Source: Candidatus Cloacimonadota bacterium
GTDB taxonomy: Bacteria; Cloacimonadota; Cloacimonadia; Cloacimonadales; WRIO01
NCBI GenBank assembly: GCA_017998585.1
Contig: JAGOCT010000159.1
Location: forward strand, 1 to 5,003
DNA: 5,003 bases
Direction of reading: 5' to 3'
This document shows, in pieces, positions 4,862-5,003 of the stretch (positions within the stretch are counted from its first letter, which is position 1; every line of letters starts with the position of its first letter). The notes beneath the pieces were generated by a model, which worked only from the letters and a program-made list of their open reading frames with translations, had not been told where the DNA came from and made no database searches. A program made the position numbers and the translations under genes.

Positions 4862-5003
4862 ATGAAAAAAATATTTTTATTCATCTCCCTCTTAGCCCTC
4901 TTAATCCTCTCTTGCCAAAAATCAATACCTAAAAAAGGGATTGTGGTAATTTCACCTGAATTGGCAGAAATTATTGTCAGTATTGCCGGAGACGGTCAAA
5001 TCA
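4862..5003 (+). CDS. BtuF-like cobalamin ABC transporter substrate-binding lipoprotein, N-terminal part
   Basis: The first 47 residues are visible. A lipoprotein signal peptide (KK at 2-3, hydrophobic 4-16, lipobox ILSC with Cys18 as lipidation site) places the protein on a membrane, facing outward. The mature part has GIVVISPELAEIIVSI (26-41), which matches the opening of periplasmic binding proteins of the BtuF/FecB type, where a strand plus SP..TE(I/L) helix precedes a glycine-rich turn (here AGDGQI, 42-47). The upstream cobalamin riboswitch makes vitamin B12 or a corrinoid the likely ligand, with permease and ATPase genes expected beyond the window. The SD AAAGGA (4848-4853), 8 nt before the ATG, supports the start. 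A haem or siderophore binding protein is the main alternative but fits the riboswitch less well. Confidence 0.8.
   Translation, partial: MKKIFLFISLLALLILSCQKSIPKKGIVVISPELAEIIVSIAGDGQI

Overview
The window looks like a stretch of a low-GC (about 40% by eye) bacterial chromosome. The best guess is an anaerobe of the FCB group, with Cloacimonadota (Candidatus Cloacimonas-like) favoured over Bacteroidota. Three things point there. The large secreted protein combines GLUG repeats, a fibronectin-III-like domain and a type IX secretion/FlgD-like C-terminal tail. SUMF1-type genes occur as tandem paralogues. Yet the genes have strong Shine-Dalgarno sites and classical TTGACA/TATAAT promoters, which typical Bacteroidota lack. 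This assignment is an inference, not a database result.

Layout, left to right. Positions 1-316 (minus) hold the N-terminal 105 residues of a pyruvate kinase. Positions 317-432 are a leader with a candidate promoter and a small palindrome. Positions 433-1227 and 1250-2086 (both minus) are two adjacent, probably co-transcribed SUMF1/FGE-sulfatase-fold proteins. Both lack one of the two cysteines needed for formylglycine-generating activity. Positions 2087-2229 hold a promoter for that pair and, next to it, two overlapping hairpin terminators of the upstream gene. Positions 2230-4500 (minus) encode a 756-residue exported beta-helix/adhesin-like protein with its own near-perfect sigma70 promoter. 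Positions 4501-4861 are a divergent control region: back-to-back promoters whose -35 boxes form an inverted repeat, a dyad at the predicted transcript start, and a clear cobalamin riboswitch. From 4862 (plus) a lipoprotein starts that resembles the BtuF-type substrate-binding subunit of a vitamin B12 ABC transporter; it runs off the window.

Functionally these are at least three separate units: central metabolism (pyruvate kinase), a surface or secreted protein followed by two SUMF1-fold proteins of unknown job, and a B12-uptake operon under riboswitch control. The best-supported item of interest is the riboswitch expression platform. The aptamer P1 3' strand, an anti-sequestor and an SD-sequestor can be read directly as mutually exclusive pairings, which predicts translational shut-off by cobalamin. 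No wholly new system is evident.
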